Assembly: GCA_900549525.1 (NCBI GenBank)
Contig: UWSJ01000052.1
Coordinates: 1 to 13,357, forward strand
Reading direction: 5' to 3'
DNA from: an uncultured Coriobacteriaceae bacterium
GTDB lineage: Bacteria; Actinomycetota; Coriobacteriia; Coriobacteriales; Atopobiaceae
DNA length: 13,357 bases
The position numbers and the translations under genes were made by a program. The notes beneath the pieces are model-generated. The model was not told where the DNA came from and made no database searches. It saw nothing but the letters and a program-made list of their open reading frames with translations. This document shows positions 1-6,580 of the stretch, in pieces. How positions within the stretch are numbered: the stretch's first letter is position 1; every line of letters begins with the position of its first letter.

Positions 1-42
1 GCTCCGCCTCCAGCTCCGCCTCCAGCTCCGCCTCCAGCTCCG
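1..42 (-). repeat. 12-bp tandem repeat encoding LEAE units in hsdS
   Basis: On the plus strand the unit GCTCCGCCTCCA occurs three times perfectly (1-12, 13-24, 25-36), followed by a half unit at 37-42. The tract reaches the window edge, so the true copy number is unknown. Read on the minus strand it encodes repeated Glu-Leu-Glu-Ala in the helical spacer after the first recognition domain. In the EcoR124/EcoDXXI family a comparable TAEL repeat at this place sets the distance between the two half-sites, and copy-number change alters DNA specificity. Confidence 0.9.
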
Positions 43-574
43 CGAAGGAGTCTAGTATGCGGACGATCTCTTGTTGAATCTCCATGGGCGGAACGGGGAT
101 TTGGATAGTCGCAAGGTCTGTCGGCTTAACCTCGATGACCTTGGCTCCCCGAGCAATCTTCTTTTTCTGCTTCCAGAACCCCTCGGTGCCAAAACAGTAG
201 GCGATATAACGAGGGTTCATGTCGGAGTGGAAGAAGCAGGCATGGCCGCTTACCGCCACCGGCGTCGTGCCCTCCCAAACAAGAGGGGTGCAGACGTCCT
301 CAACGTTTTCGCTCGTAATTGCGATAACGATATCGTTCGGCAAGGCAATCTTGCAACGCTTGTACTGAGCCTCCGGGATGAAGGAAAGGGCATGGTCGGT
401 AGTCATCCCGAATCGGGTGTAAATCTGCCCGTAGTGGATGCAGGGCTCGCCAGCCTCCACGAAGTCCTTCTTCTGGATACCTGAACCGCGCGTGAAGGTG
501 CCCACCTCGCCCAGCGCCTTGTACTCCACGCCGTCCGGGCAGAGTCTGGCCACCAGTTCGTCGATCTTGCTCAT
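1..574 (-). CDS. hsdS: Type I restriction-modification specificity subunit HsdS (partial, 3' end outside window)
   Basis: HsdS chooses the DNA target of a type I restriction-modification complex (HsdR2M2S) through two target recognition domains joined by helical spacers. The first 191 codons are present. They begin MSKIDELVARLCPDGVEYKAL and contain one recognition domain ending in the usual IPVPPMEIQQEIVRILD segment (about residues 155-175), where the helical spacer starts. The spacer then runs FAELEAELEAELEAE off the window edge, encoded by a 12-bp tandem repeat. The ATG at 574 lies one base after the TGA of the upstream Fic-like ORF, which suggests translational coupling. Family identity rests on the start, the recognition-domain end motif and the neighbouring hsdM. 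Base composition is visibly more A/T-mixed than in hsdM, as expected for an exchanged recognition domain. The second recognition domain is not in view. Confidence 0.92.
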   Translation of the reverse strand, partial: MSKIDELVARLCPDGVEYKALGEVGTFTRGSGIQKKDFVEAGEPCIHYGQIYTRFGMTTDHALSFIPEAQYKRCKIALPNDIVIAITSENVEDVCTPLVWEGTTPVAVSGHACFFHSDMNPRYIAYCFGTEGFWKQKKKIARGAKVIEVKPTDLATIQIPVPPMEIQQEIVRILDSFAELEAELEAELEAE

Positions 575-575
575 G

Positions 576-971
576 TCACTCCCCCGCTCTTCGGTACTTC
601 TGATTACGGCCGCGCGGTTTGACCGGTATAGTTCGCTCAACTAATCCCTGCTCAAGCGCGGGATTGAGATAGTTCTTAACGAAGTTCATGCGGTCCGCCA
701 GTCCCATTGCCTCCATGAGTTCGCGAACGCCCCTCGCCCCGTTCCCCAAAGCCGCAAGCAGACTCCCGACTTGTGGGGTTACTTGTAGGGTATCTTGTGG
801 GGTCTTTTCGGCAAGCTCGCCGAGTGCCTCCTCGAACAGCCCGAGCATGAACTCCACGAACCCCGTGCTCTCGCCTTCGGCATCCGCCTGTCCCAGCGCC
901 ACGTAGTAGCCCGCCTGCCGATCCCTGATGAGCTCCTCCACCGGAAGCCAGAAGAACAGCTCGTATGCCAT
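576..971 (-). CDS. C-terminal fragment of a Fic-family protein (Fic domain absent)
   Basis: The 131-residue product starts MAYELFFWLPVEELI, which resembles the segment that follows the Fic catalytic core in Fic proteins (typically WLPVExxIxxRQxxYYxAL...FIEFML). It continues through a TPQ-repeat linker (about residues 57-68) and a winged-helix-like C-terminus with LMEAMGLADRMNFVKNYLNPALEQGLVERTIP and RNQKYR. The catalytic HPFxxGNGR motif and everything before it are missing, so AMP-transferase activity is not expected. The ATG lies three bases after the hsdM stop, and its own TGA is one base before the hsdS ATG, so it is translated within the hsd operon if expressed. Intact fic genes are often found inside type I R-M loci. 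This one may be a decayed remnant, or it may persist as a small DNA-binding protein; the intact frame and tight spacing leave both open. Confidence 0.75.
   Translation of the reverse strand: MAYELFFWLPVEELIRDRQAGYYVALGQADAEGESTGFVEFMLGLFEEALGELAEKTPQDTLQVTPQVGSLLAALGNGARGVRELMEAMGLADRMNFVKNYLNPALEQGLVERTIPVKPRGRNQKYRRAGE
769..804 (-). repeat. Three imperfect 12-bp repeats encoding a TPQ/TLQ linker
   Basis: Three consecutive 12-bp units on the plus strand (769-780, 781-792, 793-804) share the pattern CTTGTgGGGT with small differences. In the Fic-like ORF they encode TPQD-TLQV-TPQV, the flexible linker before the winged-helix part. TPQV-type repeats in this linker are common in the family. Confidence 0.7.
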
Positions 972-974
972 GCG

Positions 975-2546
975 CTAACCCTCCAAATCCGCGACGATGG
1001 CGTCAATCTGGGAACGGAGCTCGACCTCGCGCTTGACGATGCCGGCGATGCGCTCGTTGAGCTCGGTGATGTCGACCTTCACGCGGGTGTCGCGCTTCTC
1101 GACCCAGGTACCCACGGACAGGTTGCAGTGGTTAGCACCCTCGCCGATTTCGTCAATCCCCACAAGCTTGGAGAAGTGCTCCTCCTCCGTGCGGTCTATG
1201 ACAGCGCTAGCGATCTTCTCGATGTGTTCAGGCCCCAGCACGTTCTTGTTGCCCACGTGACCGAAGAGCTCGCTCGCGTCCACGAAGAGCACGCGGTCGT
1301 CGGCCTTGTGCTTGGAGAGCACGATGACGCAGGTGGCGATGGTGACGCCGAAGAAGAGGTTCGCCGGCAGCTGGATGACGGCATCGACGAAGTTGTTGTC
1401 GACGAGGTACTTGCGGATCTTCTCCTCCGCGCCGCCGCGGTAGAGCACGCCAGGGAACTCGACGATGGCGGCCGTGCCGTCCGTGGAAAGCCAGGAGAGC
1501 ATGTGCATGGTGAACGCCAGGTCGGCGTAGCCTTTGGGGGCAAGCACGCCCGCCGGGCTGAAGCGCGGATCGTTGATGAGGGTGGGGTCGTTGTCGCCCA
1601 CCCACTTCACCGAGTAGGGCGGGTTGGAGACGATGGCGTCGAAGGGCTCGCCGTCCCAGTGCTGGGGGTTCAGGAGCGTATCACCGCGCGCGATACTGAA
1701 GTCGCTGAAGTTCACGTGGTGCAGGAACATGTTGATGCGCGCGAGGTTGTAGGTGGTGGGGTTGATCTCCTGGCCGAAGAAGCCACCGTGCACGTTCTGG
1801 GTGCCGAGGATCTTGGCGAACTTGAGCAGCAGCGACCCCGAGCCGCACGCCGGGTCGTAGACCTTGTTGACGCTCGTGCGGTGCCCGATGACGATGCGGG
1901 CCAGGAGCTCCGAGACCTCCTGCGGGGTGAAGAACTCGCCGCCCGACTTGCCGGCCGAGCTCGCGTACATGTTCATGAGGTACTCGTAGGCATCGCCGAA
2001 CAGGTCGATGCTCGCGTCGCGGACGCTGCCGAAGTCGAGGTCGCGGATACCGCCGATGATCTTGGCGAGACGGGCGTTGCGCTCGTCGAGCGTGCCGCCG
2101 AGCTTGTTGGAAGTGACGTCCACGTCATCGAAGAGGCCCTTGAAGTCATCCTCAGAGGCGGTGCCCACACTTGAGCCCTCGATCGCCTCGAAGATCTCCT
2201 TGACGTGGATGTTGAGCTCGGAGTCCTTGTCGGGCGCCTTGGCCACGTTGCCGAAGAGCTGTGACGGCAGGATGTAGTAGCCCAAGTCGGTCACTACGCC
2301 CTCGCGAGCTACCTCGGCGTCCTCGTCGGAGAGCTCCGCGAAGGAGAAGGATTCGTCGCCCGTGGCCTCGCGCTCGCTGGTGTCGATGAACTCGGCGGGA
2401 TCCTCGGAGATGAAGCGGTAGAAGAGGAAGCAGAGGATGTAGGCCTTGAAGTCCCAGCCGTCCACGGCACCGCGCACCTCGTCCGCGATGCCCCAGATGG
2501 CCTTGTGGAGCGCGTCACGCTGCGCCTGCCTGCCGATCTGTACCAT
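975..2546 (-). CDS. hsdM: Type I restriction-modification DNA methyltransferase subunit HsdM
   Basis: HsdM transfers a methyl group from S-adenosylmethionine to N6 of adenine in the site chosen by HsdS; two copies form the methyltransferase with one HsdS. The 523-residue length is normal. An N-terminal helical domain (about residues 8-160) precedes the catalytic domain. AdoMet-binding motif I is DPACGSG at residues 231-237, and the adenine-specific catalytic motif NPPY is at 308-311. GGEFFTPQEVSELL (about 202-215) just before motif I is typical. The C-terminus (TELNERIAGIVKREVELRSQ) is a predicted coiled coil that contacts HsdS. The ATG at 2546 has a GAGAAGGG Shine-Dalgarno sequence 8 bases upstream. 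It is the first intact gene of the visible hsd operon; no hsdR is seen. Confidence 0.97.
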   Translation of the reverse strand: MVQIGRQAQRDALHKAIWGIADEVRGAVDGWDFKAYILCFLFYRFISEDPAEFIDTSEREATGDESFSFAELSDEDAEVAREGVVTDLGYYILPSQLFGNVAKAPDKDSELNIHVKEIFEAIEGSSVGTASEDDFKGLFDDVDVTSNKLGGTLDERNARLAKIIGGIRDLDFGSVRDASIDLFGDAYEYLMNMYASSAGKSGGEFFTPQEVSELLARIVIGHRTSVNKVYDPACGSGSLLLKFAKILGTQNVHGGFFGQEINPTTYNLARINMFLHHVNFSDFSIARGDTLLNPQHWDGEPFDAIVSNPPYSVKWVGDNDPTLINDPRFSPAGVLAPKGYADLAFTMHMLSWLSTDGTAAIVEFPGVLYRGGAEEKIRKYLVDNNFVDAVIQLPANLFFGVTIATCVIVLSKHKADDRVLFVDASELFGHVGNKNVLGPEHIEKIASAVIDRTEEEHFSKLVGIDEIGEGANHCNLSVGTWVEKRDTRVKVDITELNERIAGIVKREVELRSQIDAIVADLEG

Positions 2547-2601
2547 GTGCTGAACCCTTCTCGCCTGGCTTGATTCAATGGCTCATTATTCTAGGCGAGG
2601 A

Positions 2602-2676
2602 CTAGCTGCCGGGCCGGCCGCCTTGGCGGCGACTAAAGGACGGATGGACGAAGCACTCGAGCTTGGGATCGTACAT
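2602..2676 (-). pseudogene. Short ORF resembling the start of a LysR-type regulator (remnant)
   Basis: A 24-codon ORF begins MYDPKLECFV, preceded by a GGAGG ribosome site four bases upstream, and stops at TAG 2604-2602. Many LysR-type regulators start M-Y-(D/N)-P-x-L-E-x-F, followed by a SFSxAA segment; here HPSFSRRQGG follows almost at once and then the reading stops. I read it as the 5' stub of a LysR gene whose remainder was deleted. The match is short and rests on memory of the family, so chance is possible. It sits directly upstream of hsdM in the same orientation, which may mark the edge of the hsd insertion. Confidence 0.3.
2617..2630. repeat. Inverted repeat GCCGCC-TT-GGCGGC upstream of hsdM
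   Basis: A perfect 6-bp inverted repeat with a two-base centre lies about 70 bp upstream of the hsdM start, inside the LysR-like stub. There is no T-run on either side, so it is not an obvious terminator. It could be an operator or simply a GC-rich chance palindrome. Confidence 0.3.
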
Positions 2677-2730
2677 GGGGCCTCCGTCCTGGCTTGCGCG
2701 TCCAGACAACGATAGCCCGCCGGTGCCACT

Positions 2731-2755
2731 TTGTGACGCGCACCCCGCATCACAA
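2731..2755. promoter_or_regulatory. Inverted repeat TTGTGA-N13-TCACAA
   Basis: Half-sites TTGTGA (2731-2736) and TCACAA (2750-2755) form a perfect 6-bp inverted repeat with a 13-bp spacer; GC/GC next to the centre adds further symmetry. It lies between gatB and hsdM, about 55 bp upstream of the LysR-like stub, where an operator for a lost regulator could sit. No regulator can be assigned. Confidence 0.3.
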
Positions 2756-2765
2756 CTCCTGATGA

Positions 2766-2813
2766 CGAAAACGGAGCGAAGGAGCTCGTAACGGCCTCAT
2801 TACTCCGATTTCG
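2766..2813. repeat. Imperfect inverted repeat (CGAAAaCGGAG / CTCCGaTTTCG)
   Basis: The arms at 2766-2776 and 2803-2813 are complementary at 10 of 11 positions. The 26-base interval contains a smaller GGAG..TAA / TTA..CTCC pairing. A structured transcript or a decayed mobile-element end is possible. Outside this, the hairpins and the stub ORF, the 2547-2917 gap shows nothing else I can name. Confidence 0.35.
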
Positions 2814-2843
2814 TTGTCGTCAGCGTCGGGGTCCAAGAGGCAC

Positions 2844-2879
2844 AAAAAGGCCGGCGCCCGGGAACCCGGACGCCGGCCT
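2844..2879 (-). terminator. Rho-independent terminator of the gatCAB operon
   Basis: On the minus strand an AGGCCGGCG / CGCCGGCCT stem (2871-2879 with 2848-2856), extended past one mismatch by five more G-C pairs, is followed immediately by TTTTT (2848-2844, sharing the last base of the stem). It lies about 40 bp after the gatB stop and points in the same direction. Confidence 0.9.
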
Positions 2880-2887
2880 GCAGGCGT

Positions 2888-2919
2888 TCGCCAGCTCGTC
2901 TGGCGACAAGTCGCCAGCT
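2888..2919 (-). repeat. Competing hairpin arms just after gatB
   Basis: TCGCCAGCT occurs twice (2888-2896 and 2911-2919), with CTGGCGAC between them (2900-2907). The middle segment can pair with either copy, for example CGCCAG 2889-2894 with CTGGCG 2900-2905. The right-hand copy overlaps the gatB stop codon. It may help the downstream terminator or shield the mRNA 3' end. Confidence 0.4.
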
Positions 2920-4606
2920 ACGCAAGCGCCTTCCGCAACAGCTCGTTGAAGAGCTTCGGGTTGCCCTTGCCGCGGCTCGCCTTCATGCACTGGCCCACCA
3001 GGTAGCCGATGACCTTCTGGTTGCCGTCGCGGTACTGCTGCGCCTGGTCGGGGCAGTTGGCAAGCACCTCGTCGACGATGGGCTGCAGGGCGCCCGCGTC
3101 GCTCACCTGGCGCATGCCGCGCTCGTCCACGATCATCTCCGGGTCGTCGCCCGTCTCGGCCATGGCGCCAAAGACCTCGTGGGCCTGGTTGGAGCTGATG
3201 GCGTCCGAGGCAAGCAGCTTCGCGAGCGACGCCACCTGGGCCGGCGCAAGGCCACTCTCCGCAAGGCCCGTGCCCGCCGCCTTGAGGTACGCCACGAGCT
3301 CGTTGACCACGAGGTTCGCCACCGTCTGCGCGCCCTTGGCGTCAAGCCCCTCGATGGCCTTCTCGAAGAACGCCGCCGTCTCGGGGTCACCGGCAATCTG
3401 CTCGGCATCGGCGCGCTTCACGCCCGCCGCCACGTAGCGGTCGCGCTTGGCATCCGGCAGCTCGGGAATCTCGGCGCGGCAGCCGTCGATGAAGTCGTCC
3501 GTGAGGTCGAAGGGCGCCAGATCCGGATCCGGGAAGAGGCGGTAGTCGTCGGCCGTCTCCTTCACGCGCATCACGACGGTGCGCTTGCGGCTCGGCTCCC
3601 AGTGGCGCGTCTCCTGGTAGATGACGCCACCCTCCTCGAGCACCTCCGCCTGGCGGCAGATCTCGTACTCCAGGCCGTCATGCAGGCTCTTGAAGGAGTT
3701 GAGGTTCTTGAGCTCGGTCTTGGTGCCAAGACGCGTCTCGCCACGGCGACGCAGGCTCACGTTGCCGTCGCAGCGCATGGAGCCCTTCTCCATCGAGCAG
3801 TCGGAGATGCCGAGCGTCAGGAACACGCGACGCAGCTTCTCCATGAACAGGCGCGCCTCCTCCGGCGTGCGGAGGTCGGGCTCGGTCACGAGCTCGATGA
3901 GCGGCGTGCCGCAGCGGTTGTAGTCGACGAGCGACTCGGTGGCCGCCGTGATGCGGCCCTCCTCGCCGCCCACGTGCACCATCTTGGCGGCGTCCTCCTC
4001 CATGTGGATGCGCAGGATGCGAATCGGTACGGTGTACGAGCCGTCCTCGGCGCGCTCGGGCACGGCGAGGTTGGCGGTGTCATAGGTACCCTGGCTCGAG
4101 GCCTTGGGACGCGCCACGGCATCGCCGCCCTCGGGCATGTGCTCGCTCATGGACGTGGAGAGACCTACGGCGTTGGCGCTGGCGCTCGCGAGGCTCTGGG
4201 CCTCCGCCTCGCCAAACGCGCAATCCGGACGCTCGGCCGCGCCGCGCCCGGAAACCTCAAGGTCGAGATGTCCGTGCATGCAGAAGGCGACCGGGCCCTG
4301 GGTGGTCTGGAAGTTCTTGGCCATGTCCGGGTAGAAGTAGTGCTTGCGATAGAACATGCTGTGCCGCATGATCTGGCAGTTTGTGGCAAGGCCGGCCTTC
4401 ACGATGGAGCGGATGGCCTCGCGGTTGGGCACCGGCAGCGCACCGGGAAGCCCCAGGCACACCGGGCACACGTTGGCGTTGGGCTCGTCGTCGTGGGAGA
4501 GGCGGCAGTTGCAGAACATCTTGGTGTCGAGCGCGGTGAGCTCCGTGTGGATCTCGAGGCCGATGACGGCCTCCCAGTCCTGGAGCACCTCGTTGAGCTT
4601 CTTCAT
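2918..4606 (-). CDS. gatB: Asp-tRNA(Asn)/Glu-tRNA(Gln) amidotransferase subunit B
   Basis: GatB is the kinase and tRNA-binding subunit of the GatCAB amidotransferase, which converts misacylated Glu-tRNA(Gln) and/or Asp-tRNA(Asn) to the cognate aminoacyl-tRNA. Visible motifs: WEAVIGLEIHTEL at the start, Cys 32/34/47/50 (CNC...CPVC) forming a likely zinc site, YPDMAKNFQTTQ (92-103), DYNRCGTPLIELVTEPD (228-244), MEKGSMRCDGN (272-282) and DYRLFPDPDL (354-363). The C-terminal part is the helical plus YqeY-like tRNA-binding tail. At 562 residues it is longer than the usual 475-500. The extra length is mainly an Ala/Ser/Glu-rich insertion at about residues 121-190, just before RILRIHMEEDAAK. The gatA stop TAG abuts the ATG directly, and the ribosome site (GGGGGTGAG) lies in the gatA end. 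Confidence 0.97.
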   Translation of the reverse strand: MKKLNEVLQDWEAVIGLEIHTELTALDTKMFCNCRLSHDDEPNANVCPVCLGLPGALPVPNREAIRSIVKAGLATNCQIMRHSMFYRKHYFYPDMAKNFQTTQGPVAFCMHGHLDLEVSGRGAAERPDCAFGEAEAQSLASASANAVGLSTSMSEHMPEGGDAVARPKASSQGTYDTANLAVPERAEDGSYTVPIRILRIHMEEDAAKMVHVGGEEGRITAATESLVDYNRCGTPLIELVTEPDLRTPEEARLFMEKLRRVFLTLGISDCSMEKGSMRCDGNVSLRRRGETRLGTKTELKNLNSFKSLHDGLEYEICRQAEVLEEGGVIYQETRHWEPSRKRTVVMRVKETADDYRLFPDPDLAPFDLTDDFIDGCRAEIPELPDAKRDRYVAAGVKRADAEQIAGDPETAAFFEKAIEGLDAKGAQTVANLVVNELVAYLKAAGTGLAESGLAPAQVASLAKLLASDAISSNQAHEVFGAMAETGDDPEMIVDERGMRQVSDAGALQPIVDEVLANCPDQAQQYRDGNQKVIGYLVGQCMKASRGKGNPKLFNELLRKALA

Positions 4607-6154
4607 CTAGAGCTCACCCCCCTTCCCCGCGAAGTCGGGTGCCACGGAAAGCGCCGTGGCGGACGCACCGCCGTCCGGCGCGACGGCAGCGGCGGCCCCG
4701 GCCTTCTCGGCACTGGCCTTCTCCACGGCACGCGCGAACGTGAGCAGGTCGCGGTCCTTGAACGCAGGTCCCACGAGCTGCGCGGACGTGGGCAGCCCGG
4801 AGTCGGCGCCCAGGCCCAGCGGCACCGAGACACCGCCGTTGCCCGCGATGTTGATGCTGATGGTGTAGAGGTCCGAGAGGTACATCTGCGTGGGATCGGA
4901 GAGCTCGCCAAACTTGAACGCCGTGCGGGGCGAGGCCGGCATGAGGATGACGTCGACCTTCTCGTAGGCGGCCTGGTAGTCGCGCGTGATGAGCGTGCGC
5001 GCCTTCTGCGCGGCAAGGTAGTACTTCTCGTACACGCCGCTGGAGAGCAGCCACGCGCCGAGCATCTGGCGACGCTTGGCCTCCGCGCCAAAGCCGTGGG
5101 CGCGCGAAAGGTCGCTTTGCTCGGCCAGGGTGGCGCAGCCCGGCTCCTGATAGCCGTAGCGCACGCCGTCGAAACGGGCGAGGTTGGAGAAGGCCTCGCA
5201 CGGGCCCAGCACGTAGTAGGCGGCGATGGCGGCGTCGAGGTTGGGAAGGTCGACCTCGACGAGCTCGGCCCCCTGGGCGCGCAGGCCCTCGGCGGCGGCC
5301 TTCACGGCAGCGGCAACCTCGGGCGCGAGGCCCTCGGCGTCCATGAGGCGCGGCACGATACCCACGCGCCTGCGCGCGACACCGTCCTCGAGGTGCTCGG
5401 TGAAGTCAACCGCGCAGTCCTGGCTCGTGGAGTCCATCTGGTCGTGGCCGCCCGCCGTAAGCGCGTTCATGGCAAGCGCCACGTCGCGCACGCTGCGGCC
5501 GAAGGGACCCACCTGGTCAAGCGACGAGCCGAAGGCCACCACGCCGTAGCGGGAGACGGCGCCGTACGTGGGCTTCATGCCCACGACGCCGCAGAGCGCC
5601 GCCGGCTGGCGGATGGAGCCGCCCGTGTCCGAGCCGAGCGCGAGCGTGACCTCGCCCGCCGCCACGGCCGCGGCGCTGCCGCCCGAGGAGCCGCCGGGGA
5701 CGCGCGCGAGGTCCCACGGGTTGTTCGTGCGGTGGAAGGCCGAGCTCTCCGTGGAGGAGCCGAACGCGAACTCGTCCATGTTGGCCTTGCCGATGGGCAG
5801 GCAGCCCGCGTCAAGCATGCGCTGCACGCAGGTGGCGGTGTAGACGCTCTCGTAGTTGCCGAGCATCTTGGAGGCGCAGGTCGTGCGCGTGCCCACGAGG
5901 TTCATGTTGTCCTTGATGGCAAGCGGCACGCCGGCGAGCGCGGGAAGCTCCTCGCCGGCGGCGCGGGCGGCGTCCACGCGGGCGGCGGCGTCAAGCGCGA
6001 GCTCGGGCGAGACCTGCAGAAACGCCTGGACCGCGCCGTCGCGCCGCTCGACGGCGTCAAGCGCCGCGCGCGCGACCTCGCTGGCCGTGAAGTCGCCGGC
6101 GACGATGCCGTCACGGATGGCGGAAGCGGAAAGGGTGTCGAGCGTGGCTGCCAT
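4607..6154 (-). CDS. gatA: Asp-tRNA(Asn)/Glu-tRNA(Gln) amidotransferase subunit A
   Basis: GatA is the glutaminase subunit; it releases ammonia from glutamine and channels it to GatB. It belongs to the amidase-signature family. The Ser-cisSer-Lys triad is visible as Lys81 in AIKDN, Ser156 in GGSSGGS and Ser180 in DTGGSIRQP, with the same spacing as the characterised enzymes. At 515 residues it is slightly long because of an Ala-rich C-terminal tail of about 35 residues after the last conserved segment. The ATG at 6154 overlaps the gatC stop by one base (TAATG), with GGGTGAGG upstream as ribosome site, so translation is coupled to gatC. It ends flush against gatB. Confidence 0.97.
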   Translation of the reverse strand: MAATLDTLSASAIRDGIVAGDFTASEVARAALDAVERRDGAVQAFLQVSPELALDAAARVDAARAAGEELPALAGVPLAIKDNMNLVGTRTTCASKMLGNYESVYTATCVQRMLDAGCLPIGKANMDEFAFGSSTESSAFHRTNNPWDLARVPGGSSGGSAAAVAAGEVTLALGSDTGGSIRQPAALCGVVGMKPTYGAVSRYGVVAFGSSLDQVGPFGRSVRDVALAMNALTAGGHDQMDSTSQDCAVDFTEHLEDGVARRRVGIVPRLMDAEGLAPEVAAAVKAAAEGLRAQGAELVEVDLPNLDAAIAAYYVLGPCEAFSNLARFDGVRYGYQEPGCATLAEQSDLSRAHGFGAEAKRRQMLGAWLLSSGVYEKYYLAAQKARTLITRDYQAAYEKVDVILMPASPRTAFKFGELSDPTQMYLSDLYTISINIAGNGGVSVPLGLGADSGLPTSAQLVGPAFKDRDLLTFARAVEKASAEKAGAAAAVAPDGGASATALSVAPDFAGKGGEL

Positions 6155-6456
6155 TACGCCTCACCCCCACCCAGGATGGACGGCACGCGGAAGTAGCGCT
6201 CGCGCGTGGAGGCGGCATCCTCGAGCGCCACGTCGACGGGCAGGCCGGGACGCTCCACGTCGGTGCCCATGACGTTCGAGAGGTCGCCGATGGGATGGAA
6301 GGTAGGCGGCACGTCCGCCGCGCCGTACTGGAGAACGGGCTCCAGCATGCCGATGGCGTCGTTCATGTAGGCAGTCATCTCGGTGAGCTCGTCGGGCGCA
6401 AGCCCGATGCGGGCGTACTCGGCGATGCCCGCCACGTCTTTCTCGGATAGAGCCAT
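6154..6456 (-). CDS. gatC: Asp-tRNA(Asn)/Glu-tRNA(Gln) amidotransferase subunit C
   Basis: GatC is the small subunit that wraps around GatA and GatB and stabilises the complex. The product is 100 residues, MALSEKDVAGIAEYARIGLAPDEL, then LEPVLQYGAADVPPTFHP, and the typical ending RYFRVPSIL. The start chosen is the ATG at 6456, which has AGGAGG four bases upstream. An upstream TTG at 6489 would add 11 residues unlike the family and has no better ribosome site. It is the first gene of gatCAB. About 125 bp separate it from the broken PRD gene upstream on the same strand. Confidence 0.95.
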   Translation of the reverse strand: MALSEKDVAGIAEYARIGLAPDELTEMTAYMNDAIGMLEPVLQYGAADVPPTFHPIGDLSNVMGTDVERPGLPVDVALEDAASTRERYFRVPSILGGGEA

Positions 6457-6495
6457 GGGGCCTCCTGCAGCCAGCCGCTGGATTTGCAAGATGCC

Positions 6496-6501
6496 ATTTT
6501 A
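6496..6501 (-). promoter_or_regulatory. Possible -10 element (TAAAAT) for gatCAB
   Basis: The minus-strand hexamer TAAAAT lies about 40 bp upstream of the gatC ATG in the only space available for a gatCAB promoter. No convincing -35 hexamer is found at 16-18 bp, so the call is weak. Confidence 0.25.
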
Positions 6502-6562
6502 CGGCAGCCGCGAGATGCGTCGGCGCTCCCCGATCAATTGTGAACGGACGGTAACACGCGTC

Positions 6563-6578
6563 GCCTGCGGCCGCAGGC
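6563..6578. repeat. 16-bp perfect palindrome between the PRD remnant and gatC
   Basis: GCCTGCGGCCGCAGGC reads the same on both strands. It starts three bases after the stop codon of the PRD ORF on the minus strand. As RNA it could fold into a GC-rich stem, but there is no U-run, so it would be at best a weak terminator. As DNA it could be a dimer-binding site near gatCAB. Confidence 0.5.
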
Positions 6579-6580
6579 CC

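Noticed and set aside
795..2174. A 459-codon plus-strand frame opposite hsdM
   Set aside because: Antisense shadow of a clear HsdM with its methyltransferase motifs; the product has only biased composition.
2547..2917. tRNA or known small RNA in the gatB-hsdM gap
   Set aside because: No cloverleaf, T-loop or other recognisable RNA signature found by eye on either strand.
3179..6196. A 1005-codon open frame on the plus strand across gatB and gatA
   Set aside because: It is the antisense shadow of gatC, gatA and gatB, rich in Ala, Arg, His and Gly with no domain. High GC removes stop codons.
6154..6489. Longer GatC starting at TTG 6489
   Set aside because: The added residues do not fit the family, and ATG 6456 has AGGAGG in front of it.
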